This document shows, piece after piece, positions 16,057 through 24,025 of a DNA stretch of 64,000 nt (within the stretch, counting starts at the first letter, position 1; every line of letters starts with the position of its first letter). A program made the translations under genes and the position numbers. Source of the stretch: Mycoplasmatota bacterium (GTDB lineage Bacteria > Bacillota_I > Bacilli_A > MAG-NZ); NCBI GenBank assembly GCA_018394315.1, contig CP074575.1, positions 372,001 to 436,000 on the forward strand, written 5' to 3'. The notes under the pieces were generated by a model. It was not told the DNA's origin. It searched no databases and saw only the letters and a program-made list of their open reading frames with translations.

Positions 16057-16367
16057 CTGGGAGATAATTATATTAACTAAGTGGTATTTATAGCTATGTT
16101 TCTTCAGCTAACAATATTCGCTTATATAAAAGGAGTGTACTCACCCTTAAAGTTGTGGAGACATTATATACGAACAATGATTATGCCTTCCAATTTCAAA
16201 AGTCGATGTCAGATTGTTACCTTGTTAAATATAGATTTAGAAAATACACTCTAATGTTAGCTATGAAAGAGGAATAATCGATGGAAATGCCACCTCACTA
16301 TGAACATTACTACATAGAATGAATAGAAAGAGGGATTCCCCGAATTACAATAATAACTATAAAGAAT
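16057..16367. other. Relic-rich intergenic stretch
   Basis: No gene can be supported here. Short coding-like snatches on the plus strand suggest that further decayed genes lie between the protease relic and the terminator at 16368. Confidence 0.3.
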
Positions 16368-16393
16368 AGACCCCAAATAATATTTTGGAGTCT
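16368..16393. terminator. Terminator after the small lipoprotein gene
   Basis: AGACCCCAAAATA-like arms (AGACCCCAAATA and TTTTGGAGTCT) form a hairpin with a T-rich tail on either strand, 64 bases beyond the stop at 16458. Confidence 0.7.
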
Positions 16394-16457
16394 AATCCTT
16401 TCTTTAATTTATAAGTTTTTAATTATTATTGAGTAATAAATCATATTTTATCTATAC

Positions 16458-17027
16458 TTAATCGCCAATGATTAAAATAATTTCATTTATCTTTTCTATT
16501 ATATCATCAGCTTGTTGTAAAGCATTTTTATTCACATCATAGTTATGTAACAAATCCATTGCCTCAGCAGTTGGACCAGGGCAATAAATTCCAAGTTCAT
16601 TTCTTGGGTCATCCTTAGGATCATATTTTTCAAATTTATTAGAGAAAATTATCATAATACTTCCTTCTTTAGGTAGATCGTTACTATCGTAACTTATTAA
16701 AACTCCTTCTTCATTAACACCCCCTATTTTTTGTATTACAATCTTGTCTTCCATCTCGCCTTTTAATTTCATCAGAACATCAACAGAATACCTAGTTTTA
16801 GGCATACTTGAACCGTAACCTTCAAATTGAAGAGTTTCTAGTTCTTCAACGATATGTCCTATAAAAATATAATCATACTTTTCTATTTTTTCACTTATAT
16901 CAGTTAAAGGTTCTGGATAATCAGCGTATACTACTACTTCTGGTTGTACTTCATTCTTTGTCTGCTTACATCCAATCATTATAAATGCCAATGCACATAA
17001 AGTGGTAACACATAAGATTTTTTTCAC
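16458..17027 (-). CDS. Small lipoprotein of unknown function
   Basis: The protein is exported and lipid-anchored: MKKILCVTTLCALAFIMIGC (first residue coded by GTG) is a signal peptide with a lipobox Cys. I chose the GTG at 17027 because AAGGAGGAG lies just upstream; an earlier ATG would only add residues before the signal. The mature part is about 170 residues with alternating strands (YDYIFIGHIVEELETLQF, RYSVDVLMKLKGEMEDKIVI) and resembles the small beta domains of hypothetical Firmicute lipoproteins. I assign no function. It stands alone between tRNA-Ser fragments. Confidence 0.65.
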   Translation of the reverse strand: MKKILCVTTLCALAFIMIGCKQTKNEVQPEVVVYADYPEPLTDISEKIEKYDYIFIGHIVEELETLQFEGYGSSMPKTRYSVDVLMKLKGEMEDKIVIQKIGGVNEEGVLISYDSNDLPKEGSIMIIFSNKFEKYDPKDDPRNELGIYCPGPTAEAMDLLHNYDVNKNALQQADDIIEKINEIILIIGD

Positions 17028-17128
17028 AATATTCTCCTCCTTAACCCCAATTATAAATAGATACACCCCTTTTATTATTATCACATCAAACTTTTTATTT
17101 GATATCTACTAAACGGGGCGCATAAAAC

Positions 17129-17177
17129 CTGTTCGCTATTGCTTATTTAATGGCGGAGTAGGAGAGATTTGAACTCT
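17129..17177 (-). repeat. 49-bp repeat of the tRNA-Ser 3' end and flank (fragment B)
   Basis: This matches 22017-22065 with two changes in 49 bases. It covers the terminator-proximal flank, the encoded CCA end, the acceptor strand and the T-arm, and similarity stops abruptly after GAACTCT. A sharp edge at the T-arm is typical of an attachment site for an integrase that uses a tRNA 3' end. Confidence 0.75.
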
Positions 17178-17318
17178 TACGCATTATAATATACTTGTTC
17201 TTTTATTAATTTTTCAACTCATTATAACAAATCACAGTTAAGTTAAACTTAACTCTAAGAAAAAAATAAAACTTTTTAAAATTTTATCTTTTCTTTATTA
17301 TGAATTGAGTTTCTCATT

Positions 17319-17786
17319 TTACTTATCTTTTTCTATAAGCATTTTAACTATTCTATTATACTCACCTTCCTCATACTCTGCTTCAAAGTATGTTCTCCCC
17401 TTGAGTCTTGAATTCATGTATAGAAGATCATCACCCCAAAGTGGACTAAACATAAGAGTATGCCCATCTTCAAGTTTCATAGTAATTTTATATACACAAC
17501 CACGTCCAAGTTCACCAGACCTCTGCTCTGTCAAATTTAATGGAAACTTCAAATTCCCAATATACTCAAACAACTCATCAGCATCTACGACTTCTATTTT
17601 ATGATATAGAACGTCTATAGTTGAAGGGCAGTTAGTTACATCATCAAAAACTGTTATCTCAATAACATCATCAATAGGTATTCTCCCTGGTGTGTTTCCA
17701 TATAGTATAACAATTGTACCTACAATTAAAAACATAACTAACAGAATCACACATAAAGAAATTAGGATCACCTTTATGTCTTTCAT
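17319..17786 (-). CDS. Membrane-anchored small protein, unknown function
   Basis: The protein begins MKDIKVILISLCVILLVMFL, a single signal-anchor helix, followed by about 125 extracytoplasmic residues (for example CPSTIDVLYHKIEVVDADEL and LGRGCVYKITMKLEDGHTL). I chose the ATG at 17786 because GGAGG lies 7 bases before it; the frame is open further upstream but has no ribosome site. I do not recognise the family. It is the only gene between tRNA-Ser fragments A and B, as if it were a separate cassette. Confidence 0.6.
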   Translation of the reverse strand: MKDIKVILISLCVILLVMFLIVGTIVILYGNTPGRIPIDDVIEITVFDDVTNCPSTIDVLYHKIEVVDADELFEYIGNLKFPLNLTEQRSGELGRGCVYKITMKLEDGHTLMFSPLWGDDLLYMNSRLKGRTYFEAEYEEGEYNRIVKMLIEKDK

Positions 17787-17959
17787 GAATCTTCCTCCAC
17801 TCTCATATAGTATTAATAATTGTTTTTTCTCAAGTTCCCAATCATCAAAACTATTCACTTTATAATCTCTTACAAAAATAATAGACTCTATAAATAGTAT
17901 ACTACATATTGTTTCTGTATATAACAAATTAACCCTCCTAAAGAAGTTATATTAACTAA

Positions 17960-17985
17960 AAAAGGTAAACAACTGTTTACCTTTT
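17960..17985. terminator. Terminator beside tRNA-Ser fragment A
   Basis: AAAAGGTAAACA and TGTTTACCTTTT form a perfect 12-bp hairpin. It lies 14 bases from the tRNA fragment, the same place where the intact tRNA has a different hairpin. Confidence 0.75.
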
Positions 17986-17998
17986 GAATTATTATAAA

Positions 17999-18026
17999 TG
18001 GCGGAGTAGGAGAGATTTGAACTCTC
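17999..18026 (-). repeat. 28-bp fragment of tRNA-Ser 3' end (fragment A)
   Basis: The 28 bases are identical to positions 22039-22066 (CCA end, acceptor strand and T-arm of tRNA-Ser). Sequence on both sides differs from the intact tRNA locus, apart from a weak TACTACTC match near 18080 where the tRNA 5' end would fall. It is either an attachment-site scar or a heavily decayed tRNA copy. Confidence 0.7.
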
Positions 18027-18210
18027 TTGTCTGAAAATCATACTATTTTAATATATATTTTTCAAAGAACAATCATATACTACTCGGTGATTAATGAAGT
18101 TATTAATGGAATATACACTTACCTCAAATACGGGAATATAATATTGAGCCTTCATCTAATCACCTACTACCATTATAAGATTTACACGGAAAGAAACGTT
18201 CTGTTCAAAA
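18027..18210. other. Intergenic stretch next to tRNA fragment A
   Basis: I see no gene with a ribosome site. The segment before the terminator (around TTTACACGGA) weakly resembles the segment after fragment C near 14650, so the two may descend from one element. Confidence 0.3.
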
Positions 18211-18245
18211 AAAAGTAGAAATAATTATAATTTCTTTCTACTTTT
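18211..18245. terminator. Terminator downstream of the 151-residue protein gene
   Basis: AAAAGTAGAAA and TTTCTACTTTT form a hairpin similar to the one at 14688-14720. It lies about 100 bases beyond the stop at 18347. Confidence 0.6.
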
Positions 18246-18346
18246 CATCTATATTCCTTTCAATTAATGTATATTTGATTTGACCAGTGAAGTTCATAAC
18301 CTAACGGTGTCGGAGACCGAAACCACACATATATCTCTTTAATTGT

Positions 18347-18802
18347 TTATATAGGTAACTCTTTGTTAACTTTTTTTATTGGTTCTATAGTAGCTATTTC
18401 GCCATCTCTATTTGTTAGATTTTCGAGTTCTTGACCAAAATGATTTATAGAGGCAATATCAGTAATAAGAACATTTTTACTGTGCATATAATACTCTTCA
18501 TATTTTTGCTCATTACTACTCATTTCTATATCACACTGTATATGTCCATTCCAATTCTTTAATTTCATTCTAATTCTCAAAAATCCTATTCCAAAACGGC
18601 CTCCTTTACCTAATTCACCAAATACTATTTCTTTGACGTCTGTTTCACTTCTTGGAAACCACTCAGATAATTCTTTTGACAGCTCACTGACTTTAGCTTC
18701 CGAAGTGTACAAATATACTCTACTTTTAACATCTACAGAATGTGTAGTGACTTGTAATTCTATCATATAGACATCAGACCATACTCTCTTAAACTCAATC
18801 AT
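18347..18802 (-). CDS. Hypothetical protein, 151 residues
   Basis: I do not recognise this protein. It is soluble, with no signal peptide or membrane helix, and has alternating beta strands (VYMIELQVTTHSVDVKSRVY, GIGFLRIRMKLKN, IQCDIEMSS). A clear ribosome site (AAGGAG) precedes the ATG. Small acidic beta-rich proteins of this kind are common among immunity proteins, but no toxin gene is seen nearby, so this remains a guess. It is one of several orphan genes between tRNA-Ser and its fragment A. Confidence 0.6.
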   Translation of the reverse strand: MIEFKRVWSDVYMIELQVTTHSVDVKSRVYLYTSEAKVSELSKELSEWFPRSETDVKEIVFGELGKGGRFGIGFLRIRMKLKNWNGHIQCDIEMSSNEQKYEEYYMHSKNVLITDIASINHFGQELENLTNRDGEIATIEPIKKVNKELPI

Positions 18803-18892
18803 AAGTTGTTCTCCTTATTTATACTACTTCTTAAATCTCCATATATATTTTTTATGAAGGGTGATGGAGCTTGAAATGAGGTATTTAACTAT

Positions 18893-19339
18893 TTAATATC
18901 TTGCTATTATTTGCATTAACTGACAGTTAATTATCTTTTCAATTTTTATAATATCCGAAATTTCAATTTTTCTAAGTGGATTAAAAATCTCAATCTCGCA
19001 CTTCGAAAATCCACAATTAAAATTATACTTAAGATTCTCAAGTTCTGTTACCGAGCTACAACAAGGTGTTTTTATTGTTCTATCAACAAAACCAGAATTA
19101 TAACTTTCGGACATTCTCTCTTGCCACCAACCATCAAGATTAGCACCGCATACATTACATCTAATAGAATCTAAGTTTTCTCCACAATCAATGAACGTAA
19201 TATCTTCAAAAGTTACAATACGTATTGTCTCATACTTATATTCAATAGAATCTAAATAATTTTCTATCAATGATTCTAACAAATCGGGAAACATCACACC
19301 TACCTTTTTGGGTATTAACCTTACAAAGTTATCTGACAT
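18893..19339 (-). CDS. Hypothetical protein with Cys-rich zinc-like site
   Basis: The 148-residue soluble protein has CNVCGANLDGWW, then TPCCSSVTELENLKY and NCGFSKCEIEIFNPL. This arrangement of CxxC, CC and CGF is shared by a widespread family of uncharacterised proteins of similar length, in which the cysteines probably bind zinc. The start is the ATG after GGGAGAG. There is no evidence for a pathway. It is transcribed in the same direction as its island neighbours but with gaps too large for a tight operon. Confidence 0.65.
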   Translation of the reverse strand: MSDNFVRLIPKKVGVMFPDLLESLIENYLDSIEYKYETIRIVTFEDITFIDCGENLDSIRCNVCGANLDGWWQERMSESYNSGFVDRTIKTPCCSSVTELENLKYNFNCGFSKCEIEIFNPLRKIEISDIIKIEKIINCQLMQIIARY

Positions 19340-19496
19340 TATTTTTTCTCTCCCTATACTAATTTGCTATAATTGTTTAACTGTGTTGACTAACAATACA
19401 ACATATACATGTTAACTAAAACTATAGAGCATTTGTATGAAAAATCCACGATTTCTAAGTTCATTACTCACGATAAAAAATATTTCTATGATAAAT

Positions 19497-20207
19497 CTAA
19501 ATCGCTTCTTTTTTTTCTAGATACTTCTTTAATCTTAAATACTTCTTTGAATTTACTTGAGTCTCAAAACCAAGGTATCTCAATATTTCATTTCCCACAT
19601 ATTCTTCCCACAGAAAGTTACTTCCTGAATGCTTCTTTCTATAATATTCGTTCCAATATGACATAACTCTAGATTGTGTAGTATTAAAAAAAACCTTGTT
19701 ATCACTTATGAAGTCTAAATATAAACGTTTATCAATTACCCCTATATTTTCTTTAATAATCTCAACTATTTCTACTACATATTCTCCTAACAGTCTAATA
19801 ATAAACGGAGCAACCCATGAATGATTGCAATCACCTTTAAATAGGTTTCTAATGGAATCTTCTCTAACGTATCCACTACTATGTCTAGTTAAAATACAGT
19901 AATAGATAGCTTGTTGTATTGGTGTCAGTTTTGTACTATTATTTCTATCAAAGACTTCATTATGTGGATAAGGTGAATTGCTTCTCTTACCTTCAGCTCT
20001 TATTGCTTCAAATTGTTGTAACCACGCCTCGCGCTTTACTCGGTTGTACACTCTATAAGGTATTGTGATTTTCTCATTATTTATATACACAGAAAAGGTA
20101 ATACTAGAACCCATTTCTTCAAATGCAAAAGAATTAATAACAACCAAAACATCTTTTTCTATACTTTTTGGAAACGAATTAAGTAATATAGATTCTAAAT
20201 CATTCAT
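19497..20207 (-). CDS. Hypothetical protein, 236 residues
   Basis: The protein is soluble. Its conserved-looking core has IPYRVYNRVKREAWLQQFEA, then LTPIQQAIYYCILTRHSSGY with VREDSIRNLF, HSWVAPFIIRLLGEYVVEI and a final segment with RVMSYWNEYYRKK. I recall similar uncharacterised proteins in scattered bacteria, which fits horizontal spread, but no function is known to me. AGGGG lies before the ATG. It belongs to the accessory block next to tRNA-Ser. Confidence 0.65.
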   Translation of the reverse strand: MNDLESILLNSFPKSIEKDVLVVINSFAFEEMGSSITFSVYINNEKITIPYRVYNRVKREAWLQQFEAIRAEGKRSNSPYPHNEVFDRNNSTKLTPIQQAIYYCILTRHSSGYVREDSIRNLFKGDCNHSWVAPFIIRLLGEYVVEIVEIIKENIGVIDKRLYLDFISDNKVFFNTTQSRVMSYWNEYYRKKHSGSNFLWEEYVGNEILRYLGFETQVNSKKYLRLKKYLEKKEAI

Positions 20208-20291
20208 AAAGATATCCCCTTGATAAAAATATTTATGTTTCTTAAGATAAAAGGATTTTCTAATTATCAGTGTAGAGACCGAAATAACGTA

Positions 20292-20402
20292 TTATATTAG
20301 TAATATAGCACAACAGCTACAAAAAATTACAATTCCAATTACTAATATTATTCCAGTTGTGATATATCCTGAAGCATCTTCCTTTGAAATTAATTTACCC
20401 AT
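20292..20402 (-). CDS. Possible 36-residue single-span membrane peptide
   Basis: A short frame codes MGKLISKEDASGYITTGIIL and continues with a hydrophobic stretch containing FCSCCAILLI. This would be one membrane helix with clustered cysteines. There is only a weak GAG before the ATG, so translation is uncertain. It fills part of an otherwise empty gap between two island genes. Confidence 0.3.
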   Translation of the reverse strand: MGKLISKEDASGYITTGIILVIGIVIFCSCCAILLI

Positions 20403-20455
20403 TGCTCATAGTCACGTTGTTCACCCAGATATATAAACAGTTCTATCTACTGTTA

Positions 20456-21667
20456 CTACGTAAAGGAGTTAGTATCAATAAAGTTATATTTAATTTCTAC
20501 CACAACATTACCATTAACATCAATTATTCCATACTTGTTGTCTTTTCTTACTCTTATTAGATTATAGTCTAATATAAATACCATATCGTCAAACATATAA
20601 TCTACTATTTTTCTACCATTTAGATCTATAAGCCCCCATTTATCATTGGACTTTACTATCACGAAATTACTATTGTAATAAAACTTAAGATCATCAAACT
20701 CTATATCTACTTTAATCTCACCAACATTATTTATTAGTCCGCACCTATCGTCAACACAGACCTCAGCCAGGTCTTCCTCTCCAAAAGGTTCTGCTTTATC
20801 ATACACAAAATCTATCACAACATTACCATCTTTGTTAATGTATCCCCATTTATTATTCATTTTGACTGCTGCAAGGTTGTTAGAGAATCCAAATGCAAAA
20901 TCATACTTTATATCAATTAATAAGTTACCTTTCATATCTACAAAACCAAACTTATTTTGTAATATTATTTTAGATAACCCTTCACGAAAATCTCCTATTC
21001 CATCATATATAGTATCAACTGTTAATTCGCCAGTTTCATCAATGTATCCCCACTTATCTTCTAATTTCACCCTAGCGCCCTTTGTAAAAAATAATGAGTC
21101 ACGTACTCTATCATACTTAGGCTCAACAACAATAGTGCCAGAATCATTTATATACCCCCATTTGTCACCTAATAGAAAAGCTTTATGATCCGCAAAATCA
21201 TATTTAATTTCAGTAACTAATTCACCAGCTTTATTAATGTATCCCCACTTGTTATCTATATTTACTGGTGTTATATTACTATTAAGAAACCACTTGGTTC
21301 TATCATAGATAAAGTCTATAACTACATCTCCTGATGTGTTAATATACCCCCACTTTCCATTTAGACATGTGGGGAATAGATCTTCTGCGAAATGATTATC
21401 AATGTAATCATATTCAATGTCTACTATAAGTTTTCCGGCGTTGTCAGCTAGACCCCATTTGTCTTCTATCTCAACTGCAAGTACAGTATTAAATTTAGAA
21501 GTAATAATATTTTGATATATAATAGGTAATATAACATCTCCTTTTGAATTAATTGCTCCCTTTAAATCACCATCACGAACAACTATTAAATGATTATTAT
21601 TTATATTACTACAACCAGTGATTGTAAATGTTAGTATCACTAATAACACTAGAACAATTTTCCTCAT
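20456..21667 (-). CDS. Lipoprotein with about 11 WG beta repeats
   Basis: A lipoprotein signal (MRKIVLVLLVILTFTITGC) is followed by a chain of about 36-residue WG repeats. Each has a KWGYINxxGxxV core: KWGLADNAGKLI, KWGYINTSGDVV, KWGYINKAGELV, KWGYINDSGTIV, KWGYIDETGELT, KFGFVDMKGNLL, KWGYINKDGNVV, RCGLINNVGEIK, KWGLIDLNGRKI and KYGIIDVNGNVV, with LKGAINSKGDVI as a decayed first unit. Such proteins form long beta superstructures on the cell surface, with unknown ligands. The ATG follows AAGGAGA. It is the island gene closest to tRNA-Ser. Confidence 0.85.
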   Translation of the reverse strand: MRKIVLVLLVILTFTITGCSNINNNHLIVVRDGDLKGAINSKGDVILPIIYQNIITSKFNTVLAVEIEDKWGLADNAGKLIVDIEYDYIDNHFAEDLFPTCLNGKWGYINTSGDVVIDFIYDRTKWFLNSNITPVNIDNKWGYINKAGELVTEIKYDFADHKAFLLGDKWGYINDSGTIVVEPKYDRVRDSLFFTKGARVKLEDKWGYIDETGELTVDTIYDGIGDFREGLSKIILQNKFGFVDMKGNLLIDIKYDFAFGFSNNLAAVKMNNKWGYINKDGNVVIDFVYDKAEPFGEEDLAEVCVDDRCGLINNVGEIKVDIEFDDLKFYYNSNFVIVKSNDKWGLIDLNGRKIVDYMFDDMVFILDYNLIRVRKDNKYGIIDVNGNVVVEIKYNFIDTNSFT

Positions 21668-22001
21668 ATTAGCATCTCCTTAATAGACTATCTTAGAATA
21701 CATTATTTAGATTATTGTAACATACTTTTTAACTTTTCAAAAACTAACAAGATGAAAAAAAATGCAATATTTATCCTATGTAGTTAGCTATAGAAAAAGG
21801 GATAGCTTGCAAAAGTGAAATACTTCTAATCGAAGATTTCATATCTAGGTATATCAAAATAACCGATACATATAAAGGAGTTATTGACTTAATAAAAATT
21901 TCTATTTAGAGATTCCCTTTCACAACGCACACGTGAACTGACCACAGCTTCTAATAATTATATACTCTAAAACTGTCCATTACATAATTTACTATAAAAA
22001 A
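21668..22001. other. Intergenic stretch between WG lipoprotein and tRNA-Ser
   Basis: I see no gene here. It should hold the promoter of the minus-strand lipoprotein gene; no clear -35/-10 pair stands out. Confidence 0.35.
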
Positions 22002-22025
22002 AGCAAACAGATTTTTCTGTTTGCT
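22002..22025 (-). terminator. Terminator of tRNA-Ser
   Basis: A perfect 10-bp hairpin (AGCAAACAGA and TCTGTTTGCT) is followed on the minus strand by a run of seven T, 14 bases after the tRNA. Confidence 0.85.
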
Positions 22026-22038
22026 ATTGTTTATTTAA

Positions 22039-22129
22039 TGGCGGAGTAGGAGAGATTTGAACTCTCGCGCCGCGTAAACGACCTATACCCTTAGCAGGGG
22101 CACCTCTTCAGCCACTTGAGTACTACTCC
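22039..22129 (-). tRNA. tRNA-Ser (anticodon GCU)
   Basis: On the minus strand GGAGTAG and CTACTCC form the acceptor stem, the anticodon loop CTGCTAA gives GCU, the long variable arm is class II, the T-arm is GAGAG-TTCAAAT-CTCTC, and the CCA end is encoded. The total is 91 bases. Its 3' end is repeated in part at 17999, 17129 and 14587, so the gene has probably served as an integration site. Confidence 0.95.
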
Positions 22130-22306
22130 ATTTTATCGTGCTCATATATTTTATAATATTTGTTGGTCTATGTCAACAAAATTTATCAACATTTGCATTT
22201 CATAAAGTCAATTATAAAATCTTTATATAAAAATTTCTTTTAACTAATGTAATAAGTGTATTCTTTTACCAATTCTAGAGAAAATAATGACTGAAAGGTT
22301 GGTAAT

Positions 22307-23998
22307 ATGATAACTAATTATAAAATTGAAAAGAATAAAGGTAGTGAAGTTCTCCATTTATATTATGAAGGATTTACAACGGAGTTTTCTAGTGATTTCT
22401 TTAAAAACTCTAATGAATCTTTTAAGTCACTCAAAAAACAAATAATTGATTACATTAAAAGTAATAAAATTGATTTTAAAGGAACTATGGCTAAAGTAAT
22501 GATTGGAGGAGCTTTAACTCTTACAGTACTTTTAGGTAATAATATTGCTGTTGAAGCTAGTAATGATTCCTCGCAAGATATCACATATTTCATACAAGAA
22601 GGTGATAACCTATGGAAAATTGCTAGAAAATATAATACAAGTGTAAATGATCTTAAAGCAAGTAATAATCTTCAGTCAGACAATATTTATCCAGGTGAAG
22701 AATTAACTATTCGCTTGCCATTAAACACAAGGAAATATATAGTTCAAGAAGGTGATAATCTTTGGATAATTGCTAGAGAACATAATATAAGTACAGATGA
22801 ACTCAAGACAAGTAATAATTTAACTTCAGATGTTATTCACCCAGGTGACACTTTATATATTTATCCTTCCTCTACTTCTACTCCTACTTCTGTTTATCAA
22901 ATAGAATATGGAGATAGCTTATGGACTGTAGCAAAGAAATTCAATATGTCAGTAAGTGAATTGAAGCAATTAAATAATTTAACTTCAGATGCTATTTACG
23001 TTGGAAATTCACTTATTGTCAATCAAATAAATCCAGTAGAGGAAACACAAAATGAATATATTGTAAAGTCTGGTGATAGTTTATGGAGTATCTCTAATAA
23101 GTTCAATATTTCAGTAGCTGACTTGATTAGAGTCAATAATCTAGATTCTGATGTTATCTATATTAATCAACGACTAACAATTAATTCTACTGTCAATATA
23201 GAAAGTGATATCACTCTTCAACTCCGTTTAGAGAATGGGCAAGTTATAAACATTTCATTAGAAGAATATGTAGTGGGTGTCGTAAGTAGTGAAATGTATC
23301 CACACTTTCATGAAGAAGCACTAAAAGCTCAAGCATTAGCGGCAAGAACATACGCATTGAAGGCTTATGAAGAAGGAGTTATTCTTTCAACAACGGACTA
23401 CCATCAAGTGTATCAAAACGAAGATGCATTAAGAAGATTGTGGGGAGCTAAGTACGACGAATACTACAGTAAAATGGAAAAAGCAGTTTTATCCACTAAA
23501 GGTGAAGTAATAAAATATAACGGTGAGTTGATCGATGCTTTATACTTTTCAACAAGTAACGGAAAAACTGAGAATCCTTTCTATATCTGGGGTGGAGAAC
23601 TAGATTACTTACAAAGTGTTAATAGTCCTTGGGATGTAGAATCAACGGAATATCTCAATACAAAGACAATGAGCTTAGATGAATTCTCAAAATCTCTTGG
23701 AGTACGTTCAAGTAATGTTTATATTGAAGTATTATCTTGGACATCAGGTGACAGAATAGAAAACATTAAGATTGATGGTATAACTTTTGATGGTAACACA
23801 GTAAAATCAAAATTAGGATTACGCTCTACTGATTTTTCGATTAACATTGAAGGGGACATGGTTCATATAGAACAAAGAGGCTGGGGTCATGGTGTTGGAA
23901 TGAGTCAGTATGGAGCTCACTATATGAGTCAAGAAGGATATACCTACGATCAGATTATTAAACACTACTATCAAAATGTTAATATAGAAGCTAGTTAA
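22307..23998 (+). CDS. LysM-repeat protein with SpoIID/LytB domain
   Basis: The 563-residue envelope protein starts with a module of about 65 residues before a membrane segment (AKVMIGGALTLTVLLG), which also occurs in the amidase at 35318. Four LysM domains follow (YFIQEGDNLWKIARKYN, YIVQEGDNLWIIAREHN, YQIEYGDSLWTVAKKFN, YIVKSGDSLWSISNKFN) and bind glycans such as peptidoglycan. The C-terminal 280 residues are a SpoIID/LytB domain (VVGVVSSEMYPHFHEEALKA, then RGWGHGVGMSQYGAHYM), a fold used for glycan-strand cleavage in sporulation proteins. It is monocistronic, with GAAAGG before the ATG. It points to a cell wall, or at least to wall-derived targets. Confidence 0.9.
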   Translation: MITNYKIEKNKGSEVLHLYYEGFTTEFSSDFFKNSNESFKSLKKQIIDYIKSNKIDFKGTMAKVMIGGALTLTVLLGNNIAVEASNDSSQDITYFIQEGDNLWKIARKYNTSVNDLKASNNLQSDNIYPGEELTIRLPLNTRKYIVQEGDNLWIIAREHNISTDELKTSNNLTSDVIHPGDTLYIYPSSTSTPTSVYQIEYGDSLWTVAKKFNMSVSELKQLNNLTSDAIYVGNSLIVNQINPVEETQNEYIVKSGDSLWSISNKFNISVADLIRVNNLDSDVIYINQRLTINSTVNIESDITLQLRLENGQVINISLEEYVVGVVSSEMYPHFHEEALKAQALAARTYALKAYEEGVILSTTDYHQVYQNEDALRRLWGAKYDEYYSKMEKAVLSTKGEVIKYNGELIDALYFSTSNGKTENPFYIWGGELDYLQSVNSPWDVESTEYLNTKTMSLDEFSKSLGVRSSNVYIEVLSWTSGDRIENIKIDGITFDGNTVKSKLGLRSTDFSINIEGDMVHIEQRGWGHGVGMSQYGAHYMSQEGYTYDQIIKHYYQNVNIEAS

Positions 23999-24025
23999 AA
24001 CACCTAAGCATTTTGCTTAGGTGTT
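23999..24025. terminator. Bidirectional terminator between convergent genes
   Basis: AACACCTAAGCA and TGCTTAGGTGTT form a hairpin that overlaps the stop of tex on the other strand. Confidence 0.85.

Noticed and set aside
17129-18026. CRISPR-like array from repeated TGGCGGAGTAGGAGAG units
   Set aside because: The repeats are few, irregularly spaced by hundreds to thousands of bases and identical to the 3' end of a tRNA-Ser gene.
18027-18218. 63-codon plus-strand frame after tRNA fragment A
   Set aside because: It begins inside low-complexity sequence, has no ribosome site and its translation looks random.
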